Below are positions 9,257-18,039 of a stretch of 64,000 nt of DNA, one piece after another. Position 1 is the first letter of the stretch. Every line of letters begins with the position of its first letter. The notes under the pieces were generated by a model. The model was given only the letters and a program-made list of their open reading frames with translations, was not told where the DNA came from and ran no database searches. Source of the stretch: JACRCT01 sp049841135 (GTDB lineage Bacteria; Myxococcota; Myxococcia; Myxococcales; UBA5297); the NCBI GenBank assembly GCA_049841135.1, contig JASGHK010000002.1, positions 310,001 through 374,000 of the forward strand, read 5' to 3'. The translations under genes were made by a program, and so were the position numbers.

Positions 9257-11555
9257 CTACAGCTCGACCGACTTCGGCCGTATCGCGTTCGGGTCGGTCT
9301 TGGGCGTGGTCTCCGCCCCAGTCCCCGGGGCCGGCCCGACCTTGATGAGGTTGGTGGGCTGGGTCTGCCTCAGGGCCAGGCGCAGGCCCAGCGCCCACGC
9401 CAGGCCGACCACCAGCACGCAGGGAACGATGACCAGGGCCGCCGGCGCCGTGCCCCAAGGCGCCGGAACGATGCCGTGGTGGAAGACGACGGCCCAGCCC
9501 GCGACCCCGGCGACCAGGAGGAGCAGGCTGCCCACCACCGGCCGGCCGGTGACCACCTGGCCTCCGCCGGGGAGCAGCACTCCGGCGGCGCGGGTGGCCC
9601 ACACCCGCTGGCGCTGGTACTGCTTGATCTTGAGCCTCCTTGGCGGCCCGCGCCGGCGGGTCGACCGCCACGCGCTGCGCGAAGATGGTCAGGCACTGGC
9701 CGCACATCGCCGGGCCCACCACCTCGGCGTCGCAGCGGCGGCATACCGGGCGACCGCACTTGCCGCAGGCATTGCTGGGGACGAAGAAGTTTCTCACCAG
9801 CGTCGCCAGGCCCAGCAGCAGCGCGGCCGCGGGGCCGGCCAGGAACGCCCAGGCGCGCGGGAAGAACCAGAAGAGCCGGCGCGCGACGTCCTCGCCCACC
9901 CAGGACGGGTGCGACTGGGACTGCGCCAGCTCGGTCAGGCCCTCGACGTCGACGGGGGTCAGCGGCAACCAGGCGTTGGCGTGGAGGTCGGGCTCGCCCG
10001 ACTGCGCGAAGGCCGCGCCCAGCTTGGGGTCGAGCTCGATGAGGCGACGCTGGTGGGCCTGCGCCTCGGTGATCTGCGCGGAGGCCTCCTCGCGGCTGGC
10101 GACCTTGGCCCGGCGGTCGAACAGGCGCGCCAGCGCGGAGTGCGCCTCGACCGAGGTCTCCTTGACCGACAGCACGCGCTGCCAGGTCTCGCGGGCTCCC
10201 TCGACGTCGCCGGACAGGTAGAGGGCGCTGCCCAGCTCGAGCAGCGCCTCGATGGAGCTGGGGCGCAGCTCGGCGGCCTGCCGCAGCCACGCCACCGCGG
10301 CCGGCACCTGGCCCAGCAAGCGGGCGCGGCGGCCGAGGGTGTAGAGCGCCTCGTAGGGCGCGTCGGCCCGCTCGCCCAGCGCCTGCAGGCGGGAGAGCGC
10401 CGCCGCGTCGTCCGGGCCGCCGGTCTGCACGAGGTAGATGGTCTCGGCGCGGGTCCCGACGAACTCGGTGTAGCGCTCGGCGACCTGCGCGCCCATCGGC
10501 GAGAGCCCCGCCAGGACGAAGAGCACGGCCACGACGGCCTTCTCGCTCGTCGACAGGTGCAGCCAGGCCGCCAGCGCCAGGGTGAGCATGAAGGCGAACG
10601 GGCCCAGGCCGAAGAAGAGGGGCAGCGCCAGCACCAGCAAGCCGGCGATGGCGGTCTGCGCCTGCCACGCGCCGCGGGGGAACAGGTGGTGGAAGTCGTG
10701 CAGGAAGTAGCGCGCGTGGCGCAGGAAGAGCAGCACCACCACGCCCGCGGCGGCCAAGAGGAACCCGCCGATGAGCGCGAAGGCGAGGTCGGCGACCAGC
10801 GCCGCCCGCCAGCGGGGCTCGCGCCAGGTCGCCTGCAGCGCGTCGACGGCCGAGCCGAAGTAGCGGCCGACGTTGGTGACGTCTTCCCGGAAGGCGGTGC
10901 GCGCCACCGCCCAGTGCGCCGAGGGGAGGTCGGGCGCGAGCTCGGCGGCCAGCATCGCCCGGCGCAGCGCCTCCGGCCCGTCGCTGGCCGAGAGCGCCTC
11001 CGCCTCGCTGGCCAGCGCGGCGCCGATGACGAAGAGGTTCCTGCAGCCGAGCTCGCCTCGCAGGCGGCTGACGGCCTTCTCCTGCTCCGCGACCTCGCGC
11101 ACCGCGCTGCGCCCCGCGGCCTGGCGACGGGCGCTCCACGCCGCGTTCAGCTGCTCCACGCCGTCGCTGGGCGGCAGGATGAGGGGCGCCGCGGCCTTGT
11201 CGCCAGAGCCACCGCCCGCTCCCGCGTCGCCCGGGAGCCCGGCGTCGGGGGCGGCCGCGCCTGCATCCGGGGCGCCCTTCCGGCCCTTGGCGGCGTCGAA
11301 GCCCGCATCGCGGCCGGCGCGGTTCGCCTGCTTGTCGCTGATGCCGGGGATGAAGGTGTCGCCGTCGCCCTTGCCGTCCGCAGGCCCGTTGTCGTCGGCG
11401 GCAGCCTCGTCCTGCGCGGCCGGCTTGGCGCGCTGCGGCGAGCCCATGTCGATGTCGTCGTTGCCCGTGCGCAGCGACTTGAACTGGGCGTGCGCGGGCT
11501 GCGCCGCAGCGGCGAGCGTGAGCGAGACGAGGAGGAGGCGGACGAGGACTCGCAT
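9257..11555 (-). CDS. TPR membrane protein with zinc ribbon, +1 frameshift
   Basis: About 765 residues after correction. Order: signal peptide (1-24), Ala/Gly/Asp-rich linker, membrane segments around 255-280 and 300-355, TPR repeats about 380-500, another membrane segment near 565-585, a cysteine ribbon (CGKCGRPVCRRCDAEV...CGQC, about 600-625), then two final membrane segments. The frame breaks after residue 642 at GAGCCTC (9632-9638); GAGCTC there rejoins it to KIKQYQRQRVW and the C-terminal membrane pair, ending at 9257. No catalytic motif. Scaffold role inferred from TPRs. The uncorrected frame would fuse it to the DUF4388 gene, which is an artefact. Confidence 0.78.
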
Positions 11556-11684
11556 CGAGGGCCAAAAGGCGAGTGGATTCTAGACGTTTGCCGCGCCGAC
11601 CCGCAAGGACGGCGTGAGGGCCGGCCGCCTCCGGTTCGCTCGGGCGTTGCGCAGCCGCGGCGCTCGCCTACAGTTCACAGGACC

Positions 11685-12504
11685 ATGACCCGTGCCGCCG
11701 AACAGCTCGACCGACTGATCGCCATCCTCGAGAAGCTTCGCTCCCCCGAAGGCTGCCCGTGGGACCGGGCGCAGGACCTGCGCTCGATGCGGCCGTACCT
11801 CGTCGAGGAGGCCTACGAGGTGCTGGAGCAGATGGACGCCGCCGCCGCGGGCAAGCCGCTCGGGCCCCTGTGCGAGGAGCTGGGCGACCTGCTCTTCCAG
11901 ATCGTCTTCCACGCCCAGATCGCCCGCGAGCAGGGCGCCTTCGAGATGGCCGACGTGTGCAAGGCGATCTGCGACAGAGATCGAGTACCGCCACCCGCAC
12001 GTCTTCGGCGACCGCAAGGTGCTGAAGGACGACGACGTGGACGGCTGGTGGGTGGCGCTCAAGAAAGAGGAGCGCAAGGCGAAGACCGGAGACGCCGGAA
12101 GCGTGCTCGACGGCGTGCCGCCCCAGGCCCCGGCCCTCCTGCGCGCGGAGCGACTGACCGAGAAGGCGAGCAAGGTCCACTTCGACTGGAACAAGCTCGA
12201 GGACGTGCGCGCCAAGGTCGACGAGGAGCTCGCCGAGCTCGACGAGGCCATCGCCGGCGGCGACCGCGTGCGCATCGAGGAGGAGCTGGGCGACGCGCTC
12301 TTCGCCCTGGCGAACCTGGGTCGCTGGGTCAAGGCGCCTCCGGAGGATGCGCTGCGCGGCACGCTGGGCCGTTTCACCGAACGCTTCCGCTACATCGAGA
12401 AGAAGCTCGCCGAGCGCGGCAAGGACCCGGCGTCATCGACGCTGGAGGAGATGGACGCGCTCTGGGACGAGGCGAAGCTGCTGCTCCACAAGAAGGCTCG
12501 CTGA
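11685..12504 (+). CDS. mazG: Nucleoside triphosphate pyrophosphohydrolase MazG, +1 frameshift
   Basis: About 272 residues after correction. MazG hydrolyses NTPs to NMP and pyrophosphate and can limit ppGpp responses. Two MazG domains are visible: the first has SPEGCPWDRAQD and the EExxE...ExxD metal motif (LVEEAYEVLE...EELGDLLFQ); the second has DEELAELDEA...EEELGDALF. RHPHVF lies between. The frame breaks at 11971-11982 (GACAGAGATC), one base too many before IEYRHPHVFGD. Stands alone between the TPR membrane gene (opposite strand) and the rpsT region. Confidence 0.88.
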
Positions 12505-12565
12505 AGTGCTCGCCCACTCTCCCTTCGACGTTTCGTGCAGGTGGCCCCGCGCGGGCTTGAACGCC

Positions 12566-12599
12566 TTGTCCACAGGTTCTGTGGATTCGCTGTGGCTAA
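12566..12599. promoter_or_regulatory. Cluster of DnaA-box-like nonamers
   Basis: Within 34 bases: TTGTCCACA (12566-12574, one mismatch to TTATCCACA and identical to the high-GC actinobacterial box), TGTGGATTC (12580-12588, reverse, two mismatches) and TGTGGCTAA (12591-12599, reverse, one mismatch). The first two form a CCACAG/CTGTGG dyad. They lie in the 431-base gap between mazG and rpsT, whose 12645-12730 part is less GC-rich than its surroundings. dnaA itself is not in the window, so this may be a DnaA-regulated site rather than oriC. Confidence 0.4.
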
Positions 12600-12855
12600 C
12601 CTTGTGGGTTGCCGGGAAGGCCCCTCGCATCCGGGGGCCATTCATCGTTTTGCTGAAACGCGCAGCAAATCAACAACCTGTTGGAATTGCTGGCATATCC
12701 ACCACCGTTGCAGGGTGCTACAGAGTGTCAACGCCTTGGCGGTGTCGAGCGGACCGACAATCCCCACAGGGCGGGCGCCCGGAAGGTGCTCGAGACGTTC
12801 GAGGCGTGGCCCCCCGCGGCACGCCTTTGCGCAGAGGTTGCGGGCGAAAGGTCGC

Positions 12856-12885
12856 TTGACAGCCTCGATCGAAAGCTGTTACGAG
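12856..12885 (+). promoter_or_regulatory. Probable rpsT promoter
   Basis: An exact TTGACA at 12856-12861 is followed after 17-18 bases by a weak -10 (TTACGA or TACGAG). It is placed about 50 bases upstream of the rpsT start and points to it. The -10 is poor, so only the -35 is strong evidence. Confidence 0.5.
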
Positions 12886-12935
12886 ACGCGCCCCGCCGAA
12901 CTGGCGGACATGTCGCAGCCGATTTGGAGGAAGAA

Positions 12936-13208
12936 GTGGCCAACATCAAGTCTGCCGAGAAGCGTCACCGCCAGAGCCTCAAGCGCCGCGCCCGCAACAT
13001 CCACTGGCGCTCTACCGTGAAGACGGCTCTGAAGAAGGTCCGTGACGCCGTGACGGCGAAGGATCCCGCGAAGGCCAAGGACGCGCTCACGGGCGCCGAG
13101 AAGGCCCTCAAGAAGGCGGCGAGCAAGAAGGCGATCCACAGCCGCAACGCGAACCGGCACGTCTCCCGCCTGGCGAAGGCCGTGGCGCACGTGCAGGCCG
13201 CGAAGTAG
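12936..13208 (+). CDS. rpsT: 30S ribosomal protein S20
   Basis: 90 residues from the GTG at 12936, chosen because it gives the canonical VANIKSAEKRHRQS start and follows a GGAGG ribosome-binding site at 12926-12930. S20 binds 16S rRNA early in small-subunit assembly. The basic helical composition and length fit. Longer in-frame starts upstream would add a non-conserved leader. GTG starts are common for rpsT in several bacteria. Confidence 0.96.
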   Translation: MANIKSAEKRHRQSLKRRARNIHWRSTVKTALKKVRDAVTAKDPAKAKDALTGAEKALKKAASKKAIHSRNANRHVSRLAKAVAHVQAAK

Positions 13209-13210
13209 TT

Positions 13211-13238
13211 CGGGCTTCAGCTTCGGGCTTCGGGCTCC
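13211..13238. repeat. Short 7-bp-period repeat after rpsT
   Basis: Iterations of CGGGCTT/CAGCTT begin a few bases after the rpsT stop. It is a short member of the family that is longest at 51738-52167. Confidence 0.6.
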
Positions 13239-13267
13239 AGGCCCCTTGGCTTCACGCCTTGGGGCCT
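13239..13267 (+). terminator. Hairpin downstream of rpsT
   Basis: AGGCCCC pairs with GGGGCCT seven for seven, and an inner GGC/GCC pair extends the stem. It begins 30 bases past the rpsT stop. No T-run follows. Confidence 0.5.
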
Positions 13268-13320
13268 GCTGCCTTTGGCCTCAAGCGCAGCTCCGCAACC
13301 GATCAGCACTGCAAACCACC

Positions 13321-13351
13321 AGCCCCTCGGCTTGACGGCCGGAGGGGCTTT
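13321..13351. terminator. Intrinsic terminator between convergent genes
   Basis: AGCCCCT (13321-13327) pairs with AGGGGCT (13343-13349), with GGC/GCC pairs inside, followed by TTTC. It lies between rpsT and the convergent FlgO-like gene and could serve both strands. Confidence 0.6.
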
Positions 13352-13377
13352 CGCATGCTTTCGCTTGCCGCGCCTTC

Positions 13378-14922
13378 TCAGAACTTGAGGACGCCGCCCA
13401 CGGTCGCGCCGTCCTTGCCGGCGCTGACGACCGGAACGAACTTGGGCTCGCTCTGGCCCATCGCGCCCGAGAGCGCCGACTCGCCGTCGACGCCGGAGAG
13501 GTAGGCGTCGAGGATGTTGTAGACCCAGACGCCAGCCGCCACGTAGAGCAGGATGTTGCGCCACTGATACCGCTGCTCGGCGAGCTTCCAGTGGCCAGAG
13601 GTCTCGGGCAGGCCCTGCTCGTAGCGGCCCTTCGCCCAATCGCCGGTCAGGTGGAACGTCAGCGCGCCGGCAAAGAGCGCCAGCTCGCCGCCCATGATGA
13701 TTCCGGCCTTCAAGGTCTGGCGGTTGTAGATCTGCCCCCAGCCCGGGACGATGAGGCTGCGGAAGACTGCGCCCGACTTGCTGCGAAGGACGACCGACTC
13801 GCTGGCCAAGGAGACCAGTCCCGCGGCGGGCAGGCTCGCCGACTCGGCTGCCAGCATCTGCCCGGTCGCCGAGCTGACGACCTTGGCGTTGACCAGGTAC
13901 TTGTCGCCAGCATCTGCGACCGACCCGACGACCAGGGCCTGGGCGTCCGCGAGCTTGGCGAGCTGATTGGCCTGCTCCGGGTCGTCCTGGGTCAGCTCCT
14001 TCAGGCGCATCTCGTCCATCACCTGCGACAGCTGGGCCCGCTCCACCAGCAGCAGGCCGTGGTCGCGGCGGAGGACGGTGGCGATCTCCGCGGTGACGAT
14101 GGAGCCGATCTGGTGGCTCTTGGCGTTCGGCCCGAGGTCGTTGAAGGGGATGACCGCGAGGCGCCGGTAGCGCACGTTGCCGGGCAGCTTGGAGAAGGCC
14201 TCGGCGATCTTGTCGGACAGCTCGCGAACCACGATCTCGATGCGCCCCGAGGCCACGCCGCCCGCGGAAGAGCGCGGAAGATCCGACTCGGCCTTGGGCG
14301 CGGGTTGCTGGGCCTCCACCTGCTTGGCCTCCACCTTCTTCGTCTCGACGGTGGCCTCTGCGACCTTGGGCTCTGGCTTCGGCTCGGCCTTGGCCTCGAC
14401 GGGTTCCGGCTTCGGCTCAGGCTTCGTCTCCACCTTTGCGGCAGGCTTGGCGCCCGGCGCAAAGGACTGCTTCGAGGCCACCCACACCACGCCGGTGAAG
14501 GCGCTGACGAGCCGGGTGTTCACGGCGATCCGGTCGACCTGGTCGCTGACCTCGCCGGTGAGGATGGCCTGGGCGCCCGCCGCCTTGGCCGCGTCGCGGC
14601 TGCCCGTGCCGCTCAGCGCCGAGATCTGGAGGTCGTCGAGGACGGTGGAGAGCGTGGAGGGCCCCAGCACCTTCACGCCGGTGACCTCGGAGAGCTTCGC
14701 GGCCCACGCGTCGGCGGTCTTGGCGCCCCAGCCCTTGGCGAGCGGGCCCTTTTCGGCGAAGGCCGGCACGACGATCAGCTTGATCTTCGGTTTGGCCTTG
14801 GGAACCGGCTTGGCCAGCTCGACGGCCGCCGCGCCAGCAGCCTCATCCTGGGTCTCAGCGGCCAGCGCCGCTCCCGACGTCCCCATTGCGGCGAGCACCG
14901 CAACCACCACCCACCGACTCAT
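13378..14922 (-). CDS. FlgO/CsgG-like domain protein with DUF5683 membrane tail
   Basis: About 514 residues from the ATG at 14922, preceded by GAGGTGG; the longer frame to 14997 lacks support. A signal peptide (to ALAAE) leads to a CsgG/TolB-type alpha/beta region, a Lys/Glu/Pro-rich linker at about 190-230, then a second FlgO-like domain (RRLAVIPFNDLGPNAKSHQI...LLLVERAQLSQVMDEMRL). The C-terminus (RSLIVPGWGQIYNRQTLKAG plus membrane segments) is DUF5683. FlgO-type domains act in outer-membrane assembly or lipoprotein export; the function here is unknown. Monocistronic. Confidence 0.82.
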   Translation of the reverse strand: MSRWVVVAVLAAMGTSGAALAAETQDEAAGAAAVELAKPVPKAKPKIKLIVVPAFAEKGPLAKGWGAKTADAWAAKLSEVTGVKVLGPSTLSTVLDDLQISALSGTGSRDAAKAAGAQAILTGEVSDQVDRIAVNTRLVSAFTGVVWVASKQSFAPGAKPAAKVETKPEPKPEPVEAKAEPKPEPKVAEATVETKKVEAKQVEAQQPAPKAESDLPRSSAGGVASGRIEIVVRELSDKIAEAFSKLPGNVRYRRLAVIPFNDLGPNAKSHQIGSIVTAEIATVLRRDHGLLLVERAQLSQVMDEMRLKELTQDDPEQANQLAKLADAQALVVGSVADAGDKYLVNAKVVSSATGQMLAAESASLPAAGLVSLASESVVLRSKSGAVFRSLIVPGWGQIYNRQTLKAGIIMGGELALFAGALTFHLTGDWAKGRYEQGLPETSGHWKLAEQRYQWRNILLYVAAGVWVYNILDAYLSGVDGESALSGAMGQSEPKFVPVVSAGKDGATVGGVLKF

Positions 14923-15032
14923 GGCCACCTCGACTGGTCCCAATACACCGAGCAAAAAGCGCCCTGAACGATAGCTGCCGGCTATCGCCGCTAGCAACCC
15001 GGAATCCAGAAGCCGGGCTAGAGTAGCCCGCG

Positions 15033-15833
15033 ATGTCCAACCTGCCCCGCAAGACCCGGGTCTTGATACTCGGCCGCGGCCGGGTCGGCGGCGCCCTCGC
15101 CCGCGCCTGGAGGCGGGCGGGGCTCCGGGTCCGAGTCGCCCCAGGGCGCTCGGCGACCGTCTCGAGCCAAGGGTTCGAGGTCATCGTCCTGGCGGTCCCG
15201 GACGGCGCGGTGGCTGGGGTCGCTTCCCGGCTGGCCGCCTCGCTCGAGGTCCATCGCCCGCTGGTCGCCCACTGCGCCGGCTCGCTCGACCTTGGCCCCC
15301 TCGAGCCGCTGCGCCGGCTCGGCTGCCCGGTCGGCTCCCTGCATCCCTTGCAGGCCGTCCCCTCTCCGGCCGTGAGGCTGTCGGCCTGCGCAGGGATCGA
15401 CGCCTCGTCGGCCGGCGCTCGGCGCCTGTTGCGAAGCCTGGCATCGCAGGCCGGGCTCTCGCCTCTCTCCCTCGACGGCGCGGACCGGGCGCTCTATCAC
15501 GCCGCCGCGGCGCTGGCCTCCAACGGCCTCGCGGGCCTGCTCTCGCGCACCGAGGGGCTGCTCCGACGCTGCGGGGCGTCTCCACGGATGGCCCGGCGGG
15601 CGGCGTTGGGCCTGATGTCCTCGGCCCTCGGCCGGCCCCTGACCGGCCCCATCGCCCGCGGCGATGCGCGGACCGTGCGCGCGCACGTGTCGGCGCTGGC
15701 GCGTCTCGCGCCCGAAGATCTGGACCTCTACGTGGCGCTGGCTCGGGCCCAGATCTTCTTGGCGCAGCAGCAGACAGGCCCAACCCGCGGCGAGCTGGCG
15801 CAGGTGCGCGCGGCGCTCAGAGCTTCCCGGTAG
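15033..15833 (+). CDS. Rossmann-like/DUF2520 dehydrogenase-type protein
   Basis: 266 residues. The N-terminal dinucleotide-binding fold has LGRGRVGGALARAW (13-26). The second half matches the DUF2520 helical domain (SLHPLQAVPSP; YHAAAALASNGLAGLL), so it resembles the F420/NADP-oxidoreductase and prephenate dehydrogenase superfamily. Substrate unknown. Its 3' end overlaps convergent nadD by 106 bases. An extra base in GAGCTTC (15820-15826) may be responsible: removing it shortens nadD to a normal end but extends this frame to about 15930. The C-terminus is therefore uncertain. Confidence 0.8.
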   Translation: MSNLPRKTRVLILGRGRVGGALARAWRRAGLRVRVAPGRSATVSSQGFEVIVLAVPDGAVAGVASRLAASLEVHRPLVAHCAGSLDLGPLEPLRRLGCPVGSLHPLQAVPSPAVRLSACAGIDASSAGARRLLRSLASQAGLSPLSLDGADRALYHAAAALASNGLAGLLSRTEGLLRRCGASPRMARRAALGLMSSALGRPLTGPIARGDARTVRAHVSALARLAPEDLDLYVALARAQIFLAQQQTGPTRGELAQVRAALRASR

Positions 15834-16369
15834 AGCTTCTTCTCCTTCACGTAGGCCAGCACCTCGCGCGGCACCAGCGCCGAGACGTCCTCGCCCTTCG
15901 CGAGCTTCTCGCGCACCTCGGTCGAGCTGACCTCGGGCAGCGGCGGGCCCTTCGCCTCCGGCGCCGGGAAGCCCGCGCGGGGCACGACGATGATCTGCGC
16001 CATCTGCTCGATCCGGTCGAAGGCGGTCCACTTGGAGCGCTCGGGCAGGATGTCGGTGCCGATGACCAGCGAGAACTGGTGCTCGGGGTAGCGCTTGAGG
16101 AGGTACTCGAGCGTCTCCACCGTCTTGCCCGAGCCCGGCCCGTCGGCCTCGGCGCGGCTGACCTCGATGCCCCCGCCGAAGCGCGCCGCCGCCAGCTCGC
16201 ACATGCGCAGGCGGTCGGAGAACGGAGCCAGCTTCTTGGCGAACGGGTGCTTGAAGACGGGCAACAGCCAGACCTTGTCCACCTCCTGCGTCGCCAGGAC
16301 GTAGTAGGCGTTCATCAGGTGGCCGACGTGGGGCGGGTTGAACGAGCCGCCGAGCAGGGCGATGCGCAC
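15728..16369 (-). CDS. nadD: Nicotinate-nucleotide adenylyltransferase, C-terminus uncertain
   Basis: Transfers AMP from ATP to nicotinate mononucleotide in NAD synthesis. GGSFNPPHVGH (7-17) contains the nucleotidyltransferase HxGH motif and SSTEVR (148-153) is the second signature. Family members end shortly after a YVKEKKLYR-type segment, here at about residue 181, yet the frame reads 32 further residues unlike the family. Deleting one base in GAGCTTC (15820-15826) would give ...LYREL and a stop at 15817-15819, a 183-residue protein. I think the tail is an indel artefact, but the convergent gene would then change too. Confidence 0.9.
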   Translation of the reverse strand: MRIALLGGSFNPPHVGHLMNAYYVLATQEVDKVWLLPVFKHPFAKKLAPFSDRLRMCELAAARFGGGIEVSRAEADGPGSGKTVETLEYLLKRYPEHQFSLVIGTDILPERSKWTAFDRIEQMAQIIVVPRAGFPAPEAKGPPLPEVSSTEVREKLAKGEDVSALVPREVLAYVKEKKLYREALSAARTCASSPRVGPVCCCAKKIWARASAT

Positions 16370-16390
16370 GGTGCTTTCTCTTCCTCTGGC

Positions 16391-17053
16391 TTACTTCACG
16401 GTCATCTTGGTCTTGGTCTGCATCGACATCGCCACGCGGCGCTTCTCGCGGCCGTCGAAGCCGTAGGCCACGAACGACAGCCCGGCCGCGGCTTCGAGCT
16501 CCAGCAGGCCGAAGCTGCCGTCCGGGTCGCCGCCGCACAGCCGGCCGGGGGTCACGAAGTAGCGCGGGCCTATCTGCACCACCGCCGGCTCCTTGGAGGC
16601 GCCGTGGATGAGGAAGGTCGCCGGCTCGAGGTCCTCGCGGGTCAGGTCCGCCTTGTCGTGTACGAGGATGGCGATCCGGTCGCCCACCATGTCCGGCAGC
16701 GCCCGCGCGATGTTCGGGTCGCGGTACTGCAGGCAGTCCTTGTCGGGCACCCGGGTGAAGCGGGCGGCGTAGGTCTCCACCTCGCTCTTGTTGAGCCGGT
16801 GGGCGACCCCGCCCTTCTCGGCCTCGGCTGCCTTGGCCACGAACGCGGCGACGTCGGCCAGGAAGTCGGCGTCGCTGTAGGCCGCGCCGCCGCGCGCCGC
16901 CTCGCGCTTGCGCTGGAGGAGGTCGTCGACGTCGGTGTAGCGCCCGCCCAGGAAGAACAGGCGGCCGGCGCCCTTCTCCTCGACGAGGAAGTCGCAGGCG
17001 TGCTCGAGCGCGTCCACGTCTCCCATGCTGTCGGCGACGAGTCCAATCTTCAC
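16391..17053 (-). CDS. Calcineurin-like phosphoesterase fold lacking metal ligands
   Basis: 220 residues from the GTG at 17053 (VKIGLVADSMGDVDALEHA); a GTG at 17062 is possible. The N-terminus has the layout of YfcE-type phosphodiesterases (KIGLISDTHGN...AL), but the metal-binding D-x-H reads D-S-M, the GDxxD region reads GGRYTDVDD, and the GHTH motif reads IHGASK. The NPGS-like turn survives as TPGRL. This suggests a structural or ligand-binding role instead of hydrolysis. It lies between nadD and a pseudouridine synthase gene. The family assignment is by motif layout only. Confidence 0.65.
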   Translation of the reverse strand: MKIGLVADSMGDVDALEHACDFLVEEKGAGRLFFLGGRYTDVDDLLQRKREAARGGAAYSDADFLADVAAFVAKAAEAEKGGVAHRLNKSEVETYAARFTRVPDKDCLQYRDPNIARALPDMVGDRIAILVHDKADLTREDLEPATFLIHGASKEPAVVQIGPRYFVTPGRLCGGDPDGSFGLLELEAAAGLSFVAYGFDGREKRRVAMSMQTKTKMTVK

Positions 17054-17081
17054 GCGGCACACTGTAGCGGAACTGCGCGCC

Positions 17082-17780
17082 TCAGCGCAGCCCCCGCAAC
17101 ACGCCCAGCACCGCCTCCAAGTCGGGCGGCAGCGGGGCCTCGACGGTGATGCTCTGGCCGGTCGCCGGGTGGGTGAAGGTCACCCGCTGCGCGTGCAGCG
17201 GCGTGCGGCCCAGCAGCACCTCGCCGGCCGGAGAGAGCCCCACCTCGCCCCGGCGCAGCTCTTCGACGCCCGCGTAGGCCGGGTCGACCGCCAGCGGGTA
17301 GCCCGCGTACTTGAGGTGCACGCGGATCTGGTGGCCGCGCCCGGTCTGCGGCTTGGCCTCGAGCAGCGCGAAGTCCTTGAAGCGCTCGAGGACGTGGAAG
17401 ACGGTCTTGCTGGGCTTGCCCTCCTCGCCCTTGGCCGCCGGTCGGCTCTTGCCGCGCCGGGCCGGGACCAGCGCCACGTCCACGGTGAGGTCCGAGAGCG
17501 CCGGGACCCCGCGCACCAGCGCCAGGTAGCGCTTGGAGACCCGGCCCGCCTCGAAGGCCTGGTTGAGCGCGCGGTGCGAGGCCGGCTCGCGGGCGAAGAG
17601 CAGCACCCCGCTCGTGCCGCGGTCCATGCGGTGGACGACGAAGAGCCTCTCCTTGCGCTCCTGCGAAAGCAGGTCGACCAGCGACGGCTCGGCCTCCCCC
17701 TCCCGCCCGCGAACGACCAGCGTGCCCGGCGCCTTGTCCACGGCGAGCAAGGCCTTGTCTTCGTAGAGGATTCGAGTCAT
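17082..17780 (-). CDS. RluA/RluD-type pseudouridine synthase
   Basis: About 232 residues from the ATG at 17780. It isomerises uridine in RNA. HRMDRGTSGVLLFA holds the catalytic aspartate, and the GRGHQIRVHLKYAGYPLAVDPAYA segment is typical of the RluA family. No S4 domain is present, so it is closer to RluA/RluC-short or TruC forms than to full RluD. The target uridine cannot be told from sequence. It diverges from the MIO-enzyme gene across a 226-base gap. Confidence 0.9.
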   Translation of the reverse strand: MTRILYEDKALLAVDKAPGTLVVRGREGEAEPSLVDLLSQERKERLFVVHRMDRGTSGVLLFAREPASHRALNQAFEAGRVSKRYLALVRGVPALSDLTVDVALVPARRGKSRPAAKGEEGKPSKTVFHVLERFKDFALLEAKPQTGRGHQIRVHLKYAGYPLAVDPAYAGVEELRRGEVGLSPAGEVLLGRTPLHAQRVTFTHPATGQSITVEAPLPPDLEAVLGVLRGLR

Positions 17781-17851
17781 CGCGCAAGCCCTCTTCCACC
17801 GCGGTCCGACCACCGCCGCGGCCCTGCGTCTTCATGCTCAGAACACAACGC

Positions 17852-17879
17852 TTGGCGAAAGCCTCCGCGGGGGTATCAT
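17852..17879 (+). promoter_or_regulatory. Possible promoter upstream of the MIO enzyme
   Basis: TTGGCG (17852-17857), a 16-base spacer, then TATCAT (17874-17879). The -10 box is also the loop of a GCGGGGG/CCCCCCCGC hairpin. It points at the MIO-enzyme gene, leaving a 160-base leader that holds three GTGGAA-loop hairpins. Confidence 0.4.
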
Positions 17880-17904
17880 CCCCCCCGCTCGGGACCCTTC
17901 GCCC

Positions 17905-18026
17905 TTCCGACCGGCGTGGAAGCCGGCCGCTACCCATCGACGGGCGGAGACACTCCCGATCGCGATTCGACCGGCCTGGAAGCCGGCCGCAATACTCCGA
18001 CCGGCGTGGAAGCCGGCCGCTTCCCA
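17905..18026. repeat. Three GTGGAA/CTGGAA-loop hairpin repeats before the MIO gene
   Basis: Three copies of a GACCGGC(G/C)TGGAAGCCGGCCGC unit at about 17910, 17969 and 17999. Each can fold as CCGGC-loop-GCCGG with loop GTGGAA or CTGGAA. The same loop with a different stem is found eight times at 25009-25480. They lie in the leader of the following gene, so could affect its expression or may be inert repeats. Confidence 0.75.
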
Positions 18027-18039
18027 AGGGAGCTATCCC

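Noticed and set aside
8040..11555. A single 1171-residue protein joining TPR membrane and DUF4388 parts
   Set aside because: The join depends on the extra base at 9632-9638; the corrected frame ends at 9257 and DUF4388 has its own ATG at 9245.
8091..12560. Very long plus-strand open frame opposite the DUF4388 and TPR genes
   Set aside because: Arg/Gly/Val-rich antisense translation with no family motifs; long antisense frames are usual in DNA with such high GC.
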